A DNA stretch of 64,000 bases from Bacillus_AB infantis_C (GTDB lineage Bacteria; Bacillota; Bacilli; Bacillales; Cytobacillaceae). This document shows, piece after piece, positions 34,331-43,508 of this stretch (position 1 is the first letter of the stretch; every line of letters starts with the position of its first letter). A program made the position numbers and the translations under genes. The stretch spans positions 22,404-86,403 of the forward strand of contig NZ_JBNILH010000015.1 in NCBI RefSeq assembly GCF_050107595.1. Direction: 5' to 3'. The notes beneath the pieces are model-generated. The model ran no database searches, was not told the origin of the DNA, and saw nothing but the letters and a program-made list of their open reading frames with translations.

Positions 34331-36385
34331 ATCAATATTGCTGCACGAATACTTAAACAAAAAAAAGCCGTTGCCATCACGTTTGCAGTTTTGACTGTGC
34401 TTTGCGCCCTGGCGCAGTTCACTGTGTCGGTGAACTATGATATGAAGGAATATCTGCCGGAGGACGCTCAGTCGACTAAAGCCATGGAAGTGATGGAGCG
34501 GGAATTTGAAGGAAATGTCCCGACGAACCGGGTGATGATGCGGGACATGACCATACAGGAAGCTCTTGCTTTCAAAGAAAAGCTGGCCGCGATTGACGGT
34601 GTATCTGATGTCATGTGGCTGGATGATGTGATTGATATCAAGGCCCCGCTTGAAATGGCGGACCCGAATACGGTAGACGACTATTACAAAGATGAGTATG
34701 CCTTGTTCTCTTTCAGCATCCGTGAAGGAGAAGAAGTTCAGATTACCGATCGCATTTATGACCTAATCGGCGAAGATAATGCGATGGCGGGGGAATCGCT
34801 GAATACGGCCACACAGCAGAAAATGGCCGGGACGGAATCGATGTATGCGGCCGCCTTTTTGGTGCCAATCATCATCATTATTCTGGTGGTTTCCACGACA
34901 TCATGGGTGGAGCCGCTGCTGTTCCTGACCGCTATCGGTGTGTCGGTGCTGATCAATATGGGGACGAATATTTTTCTCGGGGAGGTTTCCTTTGTCACCC
35001 AGTCGGTCGCCCCAATCCTGCAGCTTGCAGTCTCGCTGGATTATGCGATTTTCCTCCTGCACAGCTTTAACGATTACCGGAAAAAGGTGGGAGATCCTCG
35101 GGAAGCAATGGAGCTGGCGATGAAGAAATCCTTCTCCGCTATTGCAGCCAGTGCGTCCACGACCTTCTTTGGTTTCATCGCTCTTGCTTTTATGGAGTTT
35201 GAAATCGGATCGGATCTTGGCATTAACCTGGTCAAAGGGATCTTACTGAGCTTCATCAGTGTAATGGTGTTCCTGCCGGCATTGACGCTGCTCTTTTATA
35301 AATGGATCGACAAGACGCAGCATAAGCCATTGCTGCCATACATCCGCGGCAAGGGGAATTTTGTACTGAAGTTCCGGGTGCCGGTTCTATTGATTGTCGC
35401 CATTCTGATTGTCCCGGCCTTTCTTGCGCAAAGCAAGACCAATTTCACTTATGGAGTTGGCGAATTGCCGGAGTCGACAAGGGCGGGGAGCGATTTTGCG
35501 AAAATTAAAGAAGAGTTCGGGGAAAGCACGCCAATGGTCCTGCTTGTACCGAAAGGGGATACGGCCAAGGAAGAAGAGCTGGTCGGCGATCTGGAAAAGC
35601 TTGACCATGTGACGAGTGTCATGGCGTACGTCAACACCGTCAGTGCAGCCATCCCTCCAGAGTATCTGGATCCCAGCATCACCGAACAATTCTACTCGGA
35701 AAATTACAGCCGGATCATCCTGCAGACAGATACGAAAACAGAAGGTGACGAGGCGTTCCAGCTGATCGAGCGGGTCCAGGGTACTGCTGAAAAACTGTAC
35801 GGAGATAAGGTTTATTCAGTCGGGGAAAGCGTGACACTGTATGATATCAAAAACACGGTCAAAAAAGACAACACGCTGGTCAATCTGCTGACTCTCTTGA
35901 CGGTCGCATTCGTACTGTTTGTAACCTTTAAGTCGATCTCGATTCCATTAATCCTGCTGCTGACCATTCAGACAGCCGTCTGGATCAATCTGTCTGTCCC
36001 ATATTTTACAGATTCTTCATTAGTATATGTCGGCTATCTGCTCGTCAGCATCATCCAGCTGGCCGCGACTGTCGACTATGCGATCCTGCTGACGGATGCC
36101 TATAAAGAGGACCGGCAGGAAATGTCTGCGCTTGAAGCGGTCAAGAAAACGATGGATGAAAAAATATTCTCGATCGGCATTTCAGCCTCCATTTTATCAA
36201 GTGTAGGCTTTATCTTATGGATTACGTCATCGAATCCTATCGTTGCCTCAATCGGGCTGCTGCTTGGAAGGGGAGCGCTGCTGGCCTTGATCATGGTTGT
36301 GTTCTTCCTGCCGGCGTGCCTGCTGATCTTCGATAAATTGATCATGAAAACAACATGGAAAGCAAACTTTTATAAGGAGAAGTGA
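34331..36385 (+). CDS. MMPL/RND family transporter
   Basis: About 684 residues. Two MMPL halves, each with a membrane segment, a large outer loop and a five-helix block (VTQSVAPILQLAVSLDYAIF; IIQLAATVDYAILLTDAY). The acidic residue in LDYAIF/VDYAIL is the proton-relay position. The 5' end is odd: GAGGGTGA at 34317-34324 is followed at the proper distance by ATC (34331) and ATT (34337), but no ATG/GTG/TTG is in frame before a TTG at 34391, which would cut into the first membrane helix. Either a non-standard start or a one-base frameshift near 34330 must be assumed. It is co-transcribed with the next gene. Confidence 0.85.
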   Translation: MNIAARILKQKKAVAITFAVLTVLCALAQFTVSVNYDMKEYLPEDAQSTKAMEVMEREFEGNVPTNRVMMRDMTIQEALAFKEKLAAIDGVSDVMWLDDVIDIKAPLEMADPNTVDDYYKDEYALFSFSIREGEEVQITDRIYDLIGEDNAMAGESLNTATQQKMAGTESMYAAAFLVPIIIIILVVSTTSWVEPLLFLTAIGVSVLINMGTNIFLGEVSFVTQSVAPILQLAVSLDYAIFLLHSFNDYRKKVGDPREAMELAMKKSFSAIAASASTTFFGFIALAFMEFEIGSDLGINLVKGILLSFISVMVFLPALTLLFYKWIDKTQHKPLLPYIRGKGNFVLKFRVPVLLIVAILIVPAFLAQSKTNFTYGVGELPESTRAGSDFAKIKEEFGESTPMVLLVPKGDTAKEEELVGDLEKLDHVTSVMAYVNTVSAAIPPEYLDPSITEQFYSENYSRIILQTDTKTEGDEAFQLIERVQGTAEKLYGDKVYSVGESVTLYDIKNTVKKDNTLVNLLTLLTVAFVLFVTFKSISIPLILLLTIQTAVWINLSVPYFTDSSLVYVGYLLVSIIQLAATVDYAILLTDAYKEDRQEMSALEAVKKTMDEKIFSIGISASILSSVGFILWITSSNPIVASIGLLLGRGALLALIMVVFFLPACLLIFDKLIMKTTWKANFYKEK

Positions 36386-38214
36386 TGATGAGGAGAATAA
36401 GAAAACTCTTAGCTGTCTTTGCCAGCATCCTGCTCATGATGCCAGCCCTGCTCGTTTCAGCTGATACAGCGGGCAGCAAGTCAGGGGCAGAGATTTCCCA
36501 GGAAACGGGGGAACTCTCCTCAAAGGACGAAGTGGTGTATGCAAAGCTCAGCCCTGCAGGTGAAAATCAGGAAGTTTATGTGGTTAACATTTTAAATATT
36601 GAAGAACCTGGGGAAGTGACTGATTATGGCCCCTATACGAACCTGAAAAATCTGACGGACATGTCGCCGATTGAGAAGTCAGACGCAGCGGTGAATGTGA
36701 CGGCTGAAGAAGAAGGAAAGTTTTATTATCAGGGTGATTTGAATAAAGCAGCCCTGCCATGGAATGTTTCCATTTCGTATACATTGGATGGACAGGAAAC
36801 CGCACCGGAAGAATTGGCTGGAAAAAGCGGCCATGTGCAGATTGAGATTCAAACCTCCCGAAATGAAAGTGCAGAAGCTTCCTTTTTCGAGAACTATCTG
36901 CTGCAGATTTCCTTCCCGCTGAATGGGGAGAAATTCACCAATATCCAGGCTCCTGACGGGATGATTGTCAATGCCGGAAAAAACAAGCAGGCGACATTCA
37001 CTGTGATGCCTGAAAAAGAGGGGAAACTGACCCTTGAGGCAGATGTGGCGGATTTTGAGCTTGAAGGCATTGATATCACAGCGATTCCGTCTTCCCTCCC
37101 GATTGACGCACCTGACATCGATGATATGACGGGTGAAATGGATACACTGACAAAGGCAATCAAAGAAGTCAATGACGGAGTGGGGCAGCTGCAGAACGGA
37201 GCTTCGGAATTGCAAAACGGTGCCGCCAAGCTCAGCAAAGGCTCCAGGGAGTACCAAGATGGCATAGTGGCGCTCAATGGCTCTTCATCTAAGCTGGTCA
37301 GCGGCTCCAAGAGCATTGAGCAGGCTTTGCAAAAGCTGAATCAGTCCTTGAGCGGCGGCGCTGGAGATATGGGGCTCGGCGATTTGAAAAAGATGCAGGA
37401 CGGACTTTCCCAATCCGCAGCCGGCCTGCGGGAAGTGTCCAAGAACCTGGCAGAATTGCAGCTGGCCTTTAGTGCCTCTTACAATAGCTTGAATGAAGCA
37501 ATGGATGGCATTCCGAACTCTGAGATATCCGAGGCACAGATCGAGCAGCTGAAACAAAGCGGCGCCGATCCGAATGTGGTCGCGCAATTGCTTGAGACCT
37601 ATGCAGCTGCTAAAAATGCCAAAGGAGTCTTTGCAGCTGGGCAAGGCAGCTTTGCCGCTGTCAGCGGGACATTGCAACAGGTCAGTGGTTCTCTGACAGG
37701 AATGGCCAAGAATCTGGATTCTATGGCAGCAGGACTCTCGCAGGCACTGAACAGCTCAGATGCTGCCGATGCGACGGCACAGCTTCAGGCAGGCGTTAAT
37801 GCTCTTGCGGCCAATTACGAATCCTTCCATTCTGGATTGGAGGAGTACACTGGCGGATTGAGCAGGCTGGCAGGTTCATATTCTGAACTGCATAACGGTA
37901 TTGCAGGCATTGCTGACGGAACAGGGGAACTCTCTGACGGTGCAGCCGCACTCCACGGCGGGACTGCTGAATTATACGAAGCTACCAGGGATCTGCCTGA
38001 ACAAATGAAGGAAGAAGTTGAAGGGATGCTCGAAGAATATGACAAAAGCGACTTCAAACCCGTTTCCTTCGTATCGCCTAAGAACGAGAAAGTGAACTCC
38101 GTTCAGTTTGTGTTAAAAACAGAAAGCATTAAACAGGAAGAAACAAAAGAAGTTGAAAAGCTTAAAGAAGAGCCGCAAGGGTTTTGGGCCAGGTTGAAGG
38201 CTTTGTTTTCATAA
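36385..38214 (+). CDS. YhgE/Pip-like secreted coiled-coil protein
   Basis: About 609 residues; the starts 36382 (GTG), 36385 and 36388 (ATG) compete, with AAGGAG just upstream. A signal peptide (ILLMMPALLVSADTAGS) leads to a beta-rich domain and then long Leu/Gly heptad runs of the YhgE type (VGQLQNGASELQNGAAKL; GIADGTGELSDGAAALHGG). The C-terminal part is Glu/Lys rich, without the usual YhgE membrane helices. Such proteins accompany MMPL or ABC exporters and may form the extracellular periplasm-like shaft. It overlaps the MMPL stop, so the two are coupled. Confidence 0.78.
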   Translation: MMRRIRKLLAVFASILLMMPALLVSADTAGSKSGAEISQETGELSSKDEVVYAKLSPAGENQEVYVVNILNIEEPGEVTDYGPYTNLKNLTDMSPIEKSDAAVNVTAEEEGKFYYQGDLNKAALPWNVSISYTLDGQETAPEELAGKSGHVQIEIQTSRNESAEASFFENYLLQISFPLNGEKFTNIQAPDGMIVNAGKNKQATFTVMPEKEGKLTLEADVADFELEGIDITAIPSSLPIDAPDIDDMTGEMDTLTKAIKEVNDGVGQLQNGASELQNGAAKLSKGSREYQDGIVALNGSSSKLVSGSKSIEQALQKLNQSLSGGAGDMGLGDLKKMQDGLSQSAAGLREVSKNLAELQLAFSASYNSLNEAMDGIPNSEISEAQIEQLKQSGADPNVVAQLLETYAAAKNAKGVFAAGQGSFAAVSGTLQQVSGSLTGMAKNLDSMAAGLSQALNSSDAADATAQLQAGVNALAANYESFHSGLEEYTGGLSRLAGSYSELHNGIAGIADGTGELSDGAAALHGGTAELYEATRDLPEQMKEEVEGMLEEYDKSDFKPVSFVSPKNEKVNSVQFVLKTESIKQEETKEVEKLKEEPQGFWARLKALFS

Positions 38215-38276
38215 GCCAAGGGGACAGACCCCTTGGCTCTTTTTAATACTGGGCCACCGAACCTGTCCCCATGGCT
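38213..38276 (+). repeat. REP/BIME element 25
   Basis: Complete element that starts in the TAA stop (TAAGCC) of the YhgE-like gene. Confidence 0.88.
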
Positions 38277-38388
38277 TTTATTGGGACAGAGTTATGAGGT
38301 GACTGCATTTCTATCAAAGTATTGTAATAGAGGGGTATATTGGATTATTATAATGATAAGTTAAAATATGGAAGGTGAGAAATCTAAA

Positions 38389-38658
38389 ATGAAAAAATCC
38401 AGTGCTCTAGTCATTTCATCCTTATTGATTTTAAGTGTTTCCTTCTCTATGAACGCAGAAGCTAAAACACCGGCAGCTGCCAAAACCTATAAAAACTGCA
38501 CAGAATTAAATAAAGATTATAAAGGAGGAGTAGCCCGTTCTTCTTCTGATAAAAATAAGGGCGGAAAAACTAAATATAAACCATATGTCTCCAAGGCTCT
38601 GTATGATGCAAATAAAACAAAGGACCGGGATGGCGACAATATAGCTTGTGAAAAATAA
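38389..38658 (+). CDS. Secreted excalibur-domain protein
   Basis: 89 residues from the ATG at 38389 (GAAGGTGAG upstream; an in-frame ATG at 38368 lies before that site). Signal peptide to about residue 25 (LLILSVSFSMNAEA), then an excalibur domain (NCTELNKDYKGGV ... DRDGDNIACE) with the acidic calcium-binding loop. A related domain ends the coiled-coil protein at 23213-23971. The function is not established. Confidence 0.82.
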   Translation: MKKSSALVISSLLILSVSFSMNAEAKTPAAAKTYKNCTELNKDYKGGVARSSSDKNKGGKTKYKPYVSKALYDANKTKDRDGDNIACEK

Positions 38659-38659
38659 A

Positions 38660-38722
38660 AGCCAAGGGGACAGACCCCTTGGCTCTTTTTAATACCGGGC
38701 CACGGGACCTGTCCCCATGGCT
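38660..38722 (+). repeat. REP/BIME element 26
   Basis: Complete element two bases after the excalibur gene's stop codon, closely similar to element 25 (CTCTTTTTAATAC linkers), so the two may be copies of each other. Confidence 0.88.
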
Positions 38723-38890
38723 TAACAAATTTAAGTCAGCTGCGGAACATTGAATTAGGTCTAATGAAACAAATAATTTGATATTTTGCTATAAAAATAT
38801 CTAAAATAGGTTTTGAACAATCATATATTAGGTATATGGATATAGGTATAATGATACATGAAGAATTCAATAAGGTTAGGGGCTAGAACA

Positions 38891-40195
38891 ATGGATAATA
38901 ACAACAAGTCGGGAACTTTCAAAGAAATCGTAAATGTTCAGCGCAGTATAAAAGTTAAAATGATTTTTGCGGTGATTGTCAGTCTGCTGATCAGCACGCC
39001 TATTTCCGAACTTATCAACAGGCAATTGAAAGGTGTTTTTGACGGAAGCTTTGGCGTCATTGTCAGCACCTGTGTGACGCTGCTGGTGTCGACATTAATC
39101 ATTTCATTATGTACGACATTCCTGGTTACCAACCGTCTGAAAAAGGTGCTGGAAGCAACAAAATCCGGGGCCGAAGGGGATCTGAGCATCCAGATTAAAG
39201 ATAGATCCAGAGATGAAATCGGGCAGCTGGCCTCATCGTTCAATGTGATGATCGATAATCTCAGGCAGGTGGTTGCGAAAACAAATGATACCGCCTCCAA
39301 GGTCTCTGCTTATTCGGAAGAGTTCCAGGTCAGCACAGAACAAAGCAGCGCATCTGTAGAGCAGATTTCCGCCACCTTTCAAAACATTGTATCCGGTTCC
39401 GAATATCAGGTGAATAAAACACAGGAGCTTCAGGACTCTGCAGGATTGATTAATGATGAAATGAAAAGTATGGCCTCGTCCGTTCAATCAGTCTCTAAAA
39501 TGATTGCCGAGACGAACGCCAAGGCAGATATGGGAATGAAGCTGATTGGCAATACCGTCTCAAAAATGGACTTAATTCAAGAGTCTGTTCAAGAATCATC
39601 CAGCATTGTAAACCTGCTGGGAAACAAATCTAAAGAAATCAGCCAAATGGTGACGCTGATCAAAGGCATCTCTGATCAAACCAATTTGCTGGCGCTGAAC
39701 GCTTCCATTGAGGCAGCTAGGGCAGGGGATGCAGGAAAAGGGTTTGCCGTTGTGGCTGAGGAAGTAAGAAAGCTTGCCGAAGAATCCGGACAAGCGGCCG
39801 AAAGCATCAAAAAGCTGGTCGAGAATATTTTAGATCAGACAGCCGATGCCGTTGAATCCATCAATAAAGGCACAGAGATTGTAGACAATGGCAGGACTAT
39901 GGTGAATGAAACAGGCGAAGCATTTAAAGACATTGCAGGCTATGTACATGAAATCGGCAAGCAGTCAACAGACTCTCTGAAAGCGCTTGAGAGTGTAGGG
40001 AAAACATCAGCACGTACCGGGGAAATCATCAGGGAAATTGCCGGCATTGCCAGGCAGGCCTCAACAGGTGTCCAGCATGTCGCCGCCTCCCTGGAAGAAC
40101 AGTCCGCTTCCAATGAAGAAATAACATCTGCTGCGGGAAGATTGAATAAGATGGCCGGTGAATTGAGTGAGGAACTGAGTAAGTTTACAGTGTAA
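38891..40195 (+). CDS. Methyl-accepting chemotaxis protein without extracellular sensor domain
   Basis: 434 residues from the ATG at 38891; the in-frame ATG at 38858 is close to a TATAAT (38847-38852) and probably lies at or before the transcript start. Two membrane segments (about 22-40 and 55-80) with only a short loop between, then HAMP and the MA signalling domain with the hairpin tip ISDQTNLLALNASIEAARAG and FAVVAEEVRKLAEES. It should signal to CheA/CheW, with the stimulus perceived in the membrane or cytoplasm. Confidence 0.9.
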   Translation: MDNNNKSGTFKEIVNVQRSIKVKMIFAVIVSLLISTPISELINRQLKGVFDGSFGVIVSTCVTLLVSTLIISLCTTFLVTNRLKKVLEATKSGAEGDLSIQIKDRSRDEIGQLASSFNVMIDNLRQVVAKTNDTASKVSAYSEEFQVSTEQSSASVEQISATFQNIVSGSEYQVNKTQELQDSAGLINDEMKSMASSVQSVSKMIAETNAKADMGMKLIGNTVSKMDLIQESVQESSSIVNLLGNKSKEISQMVTLIKGISDQTNLLALNASIEAARAGDAGKGFAVVAEEVRKLAEESGQAAESIKKLVENILDQTADAVESINKGTEIVDNGRTMVNETGEAFKDIAGYVHEIGKQSTDSLKALESVGKTSARTGEIIREIAGIARQASTGVQHVAASLEEQSASNEEITSAAGRLNKMAGELSEELSKFTV

Positions 40196-40244
40196 TCCTT
40201 TTACATAATGAAAGGGAATGGGATCTAATATTGTTTTAGAGAGG

Positions 40245-40272
40245 AGCCGGCCATATTGGGCCGGCACTTTTC
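40245..40272 (+). terminator. Intrinsic terminator after the MCP gene
   Basis: Eight-base stem AGCCGGCC / GGGCCGGC followed by a short T-rich tract. Confidence 0.5.
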
Positions 40273-40333
40273 ATTTACTGCCGGCAGAAATTATTCTAAA
40301 CTAAAAAAAACGCCACTAGAACGGAGGGCCGCA

Positions 40334-41395
40334 ATGCCTGCCAAAAAAAGAATCAGAGACTATGGAGTAAAAATAGGGACCCTTCAACCGGGTGCGCGCA
40401 ATAGCATCACAGATGTGGAAGGTGTAACTGTGGGGCATACAACGCTGAGCGATGCGGACAAACAAACCGGTGTCACAGCAATTGTGCCGCATCCGGGGAA
40501 TCTTTTTAAAGAAAAGCTGATTGCCGCGACCCATGTTATCAACGGGTTTGGGAAGAGCATGGGGACCATTCAGATCAATGAGCTGGGGACGCTTGAATCC
40601 CCGATTATCCTGACCAATACGCTGAGCCTCGGTACAGCGGCGGATGCTTTGATTCAGTATATGCTGGAGCAAAATCCCGAAATCGGCCGGACGACCGGAA
40701 CAGTAAATCCGGTTGTGTGTGAGTGCAATGATATGTTTTTGAATGATATCCGGGCTGGGTTTGTAGAGCGGCAGCATGTATTCCAAGCTCTGCAGAATGC
40801 CTCAGCTGAGGTGGAAGAGGGAACCGCTGGAGCGGGCACCGGCATGCTGTGCTATTCGCTGAAGGGCGGCATCGGGACCAGCTCGAGGCTGATGGAAATG
40901 GACCATGGGACATATACGATGGGCGTCCTCGTGCTGACGAATTTCGGCGGTTTAAAGGATCTTCGGGTGAATGGGAAAGCGGTCGGGGAAGAGCTGAGTG
41001 AGGCTATCCAGGCTCAGGAGGAGAGGGATAAAGGGTCGGTCATCATTATTGTCGCGACAGATTTGCCTTTGTCGGAGAGGCAGCTGAATCGAATCATTAA
41101 AAGGACGGTAACAGGACTGTCCCGGACTGGGTCTATCATTGGGACGGGAAGCGGAGAGGTTGTCATCGGCTATTCGACCGCTGCGAAAATTCCTCATGAA
41201 AAACCGGCGGATTGCCTGAAGATTTCCATGATACATGAAGAGGATATTGATCTGGCCTTCAGAGCGGTTGGAGAGGCAACGGAAGAAGCTGTCCTGAATT
41301 CCCTGGCGGCGGCAACACGGGTTGTGGGCCGGGATGGGAATGTACGGCCGGCTTTAAGTGATTTGCTGCGGGAGTATGATATTCGGCTGGTGTAA
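40334..41395 (+). CDS. P1 (S58, DmpA-like) family aminopeptidase
   Basis: 353 residues from the ATG at 40334 (GGAGGGCC upstream; the longer frame begins inside a hairpin). N-terminal RDYGVKIGTLQPGARNSITDVEGVTVGHTTL and the cleavage/nucleophile region GGIGTSSRLM identify the DmpA/P1 Ntn-hydrolase family, which matures by self-cleavage before the nucleophilic Ser/Thr. It is predicted to hydrolyse N-terminal or beta-aminoacyl bonds. No REP follows, and there is no obvious operon partner. Confidence 0.9.
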   Translation: MPAKKRIRDYGVKIGTLQPGARNSITDVEGVTVGHTTLSDADKQTGVTAIVPHPGNLFKEKLIAATHVINGFGKSMGTIQINELGTLESPIILTNTLSLGTAADALIQYMLEQNPEIGRTTGTVNPVVCECNDMFLNDIRAGFVERQHVFQALQNASAEVEEGTAGAGTGMLCYSLKGGIGTSSRLMEMDHGTYTMGVLVLTNFGGLKDLRVNGKAVGEELSEAIQAQEERDKGSVIIIVATDLPLSERQLNRIIKRTVTGLSRTGSIIGTGSGEVVIGYSTAAKIPHEKPADCLKISMIHEEDIDLAFRAVGEATEEAVLNSLAAATRVVGRDGNVRPALSDLLREYDIRLV

Positions 41396-41440
41396 AGAGG
41401 CATAAGTTTTGACATATCAATCTCTGCCTTAGGCAGGGTG

Positions 41441-41827
41441 TTATGTTAAAAACGTTCCTATCTTTGCCAGACACTCTTCAATTATATCGTCTAATAGTTC
41501 TGCCTGCGCAGCTTCTGAATGATAGTGCTTTAGAATTCTCAATTTGCGCGCGGTCCAGTCTAGTGATTTTATTTGATCACTCAATATAACCCCGGTTATT
41601 GGCATGCCGTCATCATCAGGGGAGATCCCCTCTTTTGGCAAATCAACTTCAAAGGGATAATTTTTCTTTTGATTGGTAATCGGACAGACAGCAATAAATC
41701 CAGTGGCTTTATTAAAAGATTTTGGGGTGAGAACGATCGCAATTCTTCTTCCAGCCTGTTTATGGCCAGCTTGTGGATTGAAATCAATTACAACAAGATC
41801 GCCTCTCCCTGGTATAGCCTGCGGCAT
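41441..41827 (-). CDS. mazF: MazF/PemK-type mRNA interferase toxin
   Basis: 128 residues. The MazF fold is visible (GRGDLVVIDFNPQAGHKQAGRRIAIVLTPKSFNK at the N-terminus, VILSDQIKSLDW in the middle). The toxin cleaves RNA at short sequences until bound by its antitoxin. It overlaps the upstream antitoxin gene by one base (TAATG). It is not the housekeeping ndoA, which would be linked to alr and rsb genes. Confidence 0.9.
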   Translation of the reverse strand: MPQAIPGRGDLVVIDFNPQAGHKQAGRRIAIVLTPKSFNKATGFIAVCPITNQKKNYPFEVDLPKEGISPDDDGMPITGVILSDQIKSLDWTARKLRILKHYHSEAAQAELLDDIIEECLAKIGTFLT

Positions 41828-42078
41828 TAAATCAATTCACGCCCTTCGTTTCCATAATCGGCTTCCTTGTGCCGATTATCAGGAGTAATTTGTGAGATTA
41901 ATTCTTCAAGTGAGTATTTCTTCTTCGGTTTCTTAGGTTTAAGCGTGATGATATTCTCACTTCCAACAACACTCAGTTCCATTTCGGAACCCTGGATAAT
42001 GCCTAATCTGTCAGCAGCCTCTTTAGGGATGCGGATGCCCAAGCTGTTTCCCCACTTTTGCGCAACAACAGTGGACAT
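41827..42078 (-). CDS. mazE: MazE-type AbrB/SpoVT-fold antitoxin
   Basis: 83 residues from the ATG at 42078 (AAAGGAG upstream on the minus strand). The swapped-hairpin DNA-binding domain is VVAQKWGNSLGIRIPKEAADRLGI; the C-terminus (SLEELISQITPDNRHKEAD) is the flexible toxin-binding tail. It should neutralise the downstream MazF and repress the operon. Confidence 0.9.
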   Translation of the reverse strand: MSTVVAQKWGNSLGIRIPKEAADRLGIIQGSEMELSVVGSENIITLKPKKPKKKYSLEELISQITPDNRHKEADYGNEGRELI

Positions 42079-42200
42079 ATAGTCAACTCCTTTGTTTTGG
42101 TTTGTTTTCGAGTTTATGCGCTTCCTGGAATCCATTGTATCACCTCATGTCGAATAAGTATATACATAGTATATACACATGATCAAAGAACGATACACAT

Positions 42201-42244
42201 AAAAAAAGCCTGTCCCCAGATGCATTTATTCCGGGGCAAGGCTC
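42201..42244 (-). terminator. Intrinsic terminator of the DUF4085 gene
   Basis: Minus strand: AGCCTTGCCCCGG / CTGGGGACAGGCT stem followed by seven T. The GCCTGTCCCC arm recalls REP sequence, but the rest does not match the family. Confidence 0.7.
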
Positions 42245-43447
42245 TTAATTCTGCTCAATCAATTCTCTGTACTTACTAATATTAGCTTCACTCAATACCC
42301 CAGCTTTATAAAAATGATTTGCATAAACAAACAGCATCATCTCATTTTCTTCTGTAAACTCCAATTTCTCCATGATTAGATTGATCGTCTCTGCATTCTC
42401 TTCAGGACTGGTGTACATGGTATTCCAGGCGCGGACCTGCTGTTCAGGGATTCCGCTGAAAATGGCAGCTTCAAGCTCTTCCGGCGGGACAGGCTCCTTT
42501 AAGTGCGCGTACGGGTCTTCGTCGATGTCAGTGTAAATGAAGCTGATCGGATTATATTCCTCCAAAGGATAGGTGAATTGCCGGCTTGCGGTTTTAACCA
42601 CTGTGTTTTTCTGATCAATTTCAAGCTTCCCATCTGCTAAAAGAACAGGTTCCTCCAAACTGCTTACCTCGCTTATCACATCCGGCGCAGCCAGCCAATA
42701 GCGCTGATTCTGCTCCAGCTGTGCGATATATTCCCCAATCGGCATATCTTCTAATTTTCCTTCATCTTTTAATCTCGTATAAAGCACCGGGCGGTAAAAA
42801 TACCGAACTGTCAGGTCCTTCATATGAATGGTCCATTGGACATCCGGGCATTCAAACAGAACACGGAAAGCGAAGCCGGCAGCGGTTTTCTGGAGCTCAT
42901 AGTAAATCAGCCATTGGCCGGTCTGCAGCTGTCCCGCTGATTCCTCCTCAATAATATTATGGAAAGTGAAGTGAATATAAGGCTTGGTGGAAAAACCGCT
43001 TTCTGTATTGATATAGAGATGAAGATGGTCATTCTCCCGCTCAATTCGCTCAATGATGGCGTCATGGAGGCTATCAGCAAAAACCTCTTGGACAGCAGGT
43101 GATAATAAAGCGACTGCCTGTTTAGTCTGCTCATTTGCTGCATCCAAAACCTGCTCAAACTCCCTGTCACTATTGCGCATCCACTGAAGATAATCCTCGC
43201 GGACAGATTTTGGCAGCGCCGGTTGATTTAGCGTTCCATTCTCAACATAAGGAACAAAGCGGCTCGGGAGCACAGTCAGCAGTTCTGCTTTTATATTTTT
43301 CAGTTCATCTTCCAGGCGGGAATGAATATCTTCTCCTTCCTCTTTGGCTTCTCTTAATGCGTAATCCCAATCAGAGTCCGTTTCAGGAATGGGAAGGAGG
43401 TTATGCTTTAAGAATTCTTCTTTGGCTTCGGTTGCTAAATTCCACAT
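42245..43447 (-). CDS. DUF4085 family protein
   Basis: 400 residues from the ATG at 43447 (GAGGTG upstream on the minus strand). The N-terminus (MWNLATEAKEEFLKHNLLP) and the LPSRFVPYVENGTLNQPALP stretch match the Firmicutes DUF4085 family as I know it. No catalytic motif is visible. The protein is acidic and cytoplasmic. The function is unknown. Confidence 0.7.
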   Translation of the reverse strand: MWNLATEAKEEFLKHNLLPIPETDSDWDYALREAKEEGEDIHSRLEDELKNIKAELLTVLPSRFVPYVENGTLNQPALPKSVREDYLQWMRNSDREFEQVLDAANEQTKQAVALLSPAVQEVFADSLHDAIIERIERENDHLHLYINTESGFSTKPYIHFTFHNIIEEESAGQLQTGQWLIYYELQKTAAGFAFRVLFECPDVQWTIHMKDLTVRYFYRPVLYTRLKDEGKLEDMPIGEYIAQLEQNQRYWLAAPDVISEVSSLEEPVLLADGKLEIDQKNTVVKTASRQFTYPLEEYNPISFIYTDIDEDPYAHLKEPVPPEELEAAIFSGIPEQQVRAWNTMYTSPEENAETINLIMEKLEFTEENEMMLFVYANHFYKAGVLSEANISKYRELIEQN

Positions 43448-43508
43448 CATGACACCTCGAATCATTTGGTAAAAATAGTATACTATACATTTTCATTGAT
43501 ATGGATAT

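Noticed and set aside
36679..37257. 192-codon minus-strand frame
   Set aside because: Antisense shadow of the YhgE-like gene with no start signals.
42201..42244. REP element at the DUF4085 terminator
   Set aside because: One arm contains GCCTGTCCCC as in REPs, but the arms, loop and T tract do not fit the family, and the T tract suits the minus-strand gene. I treat it as an ordinary terminator.
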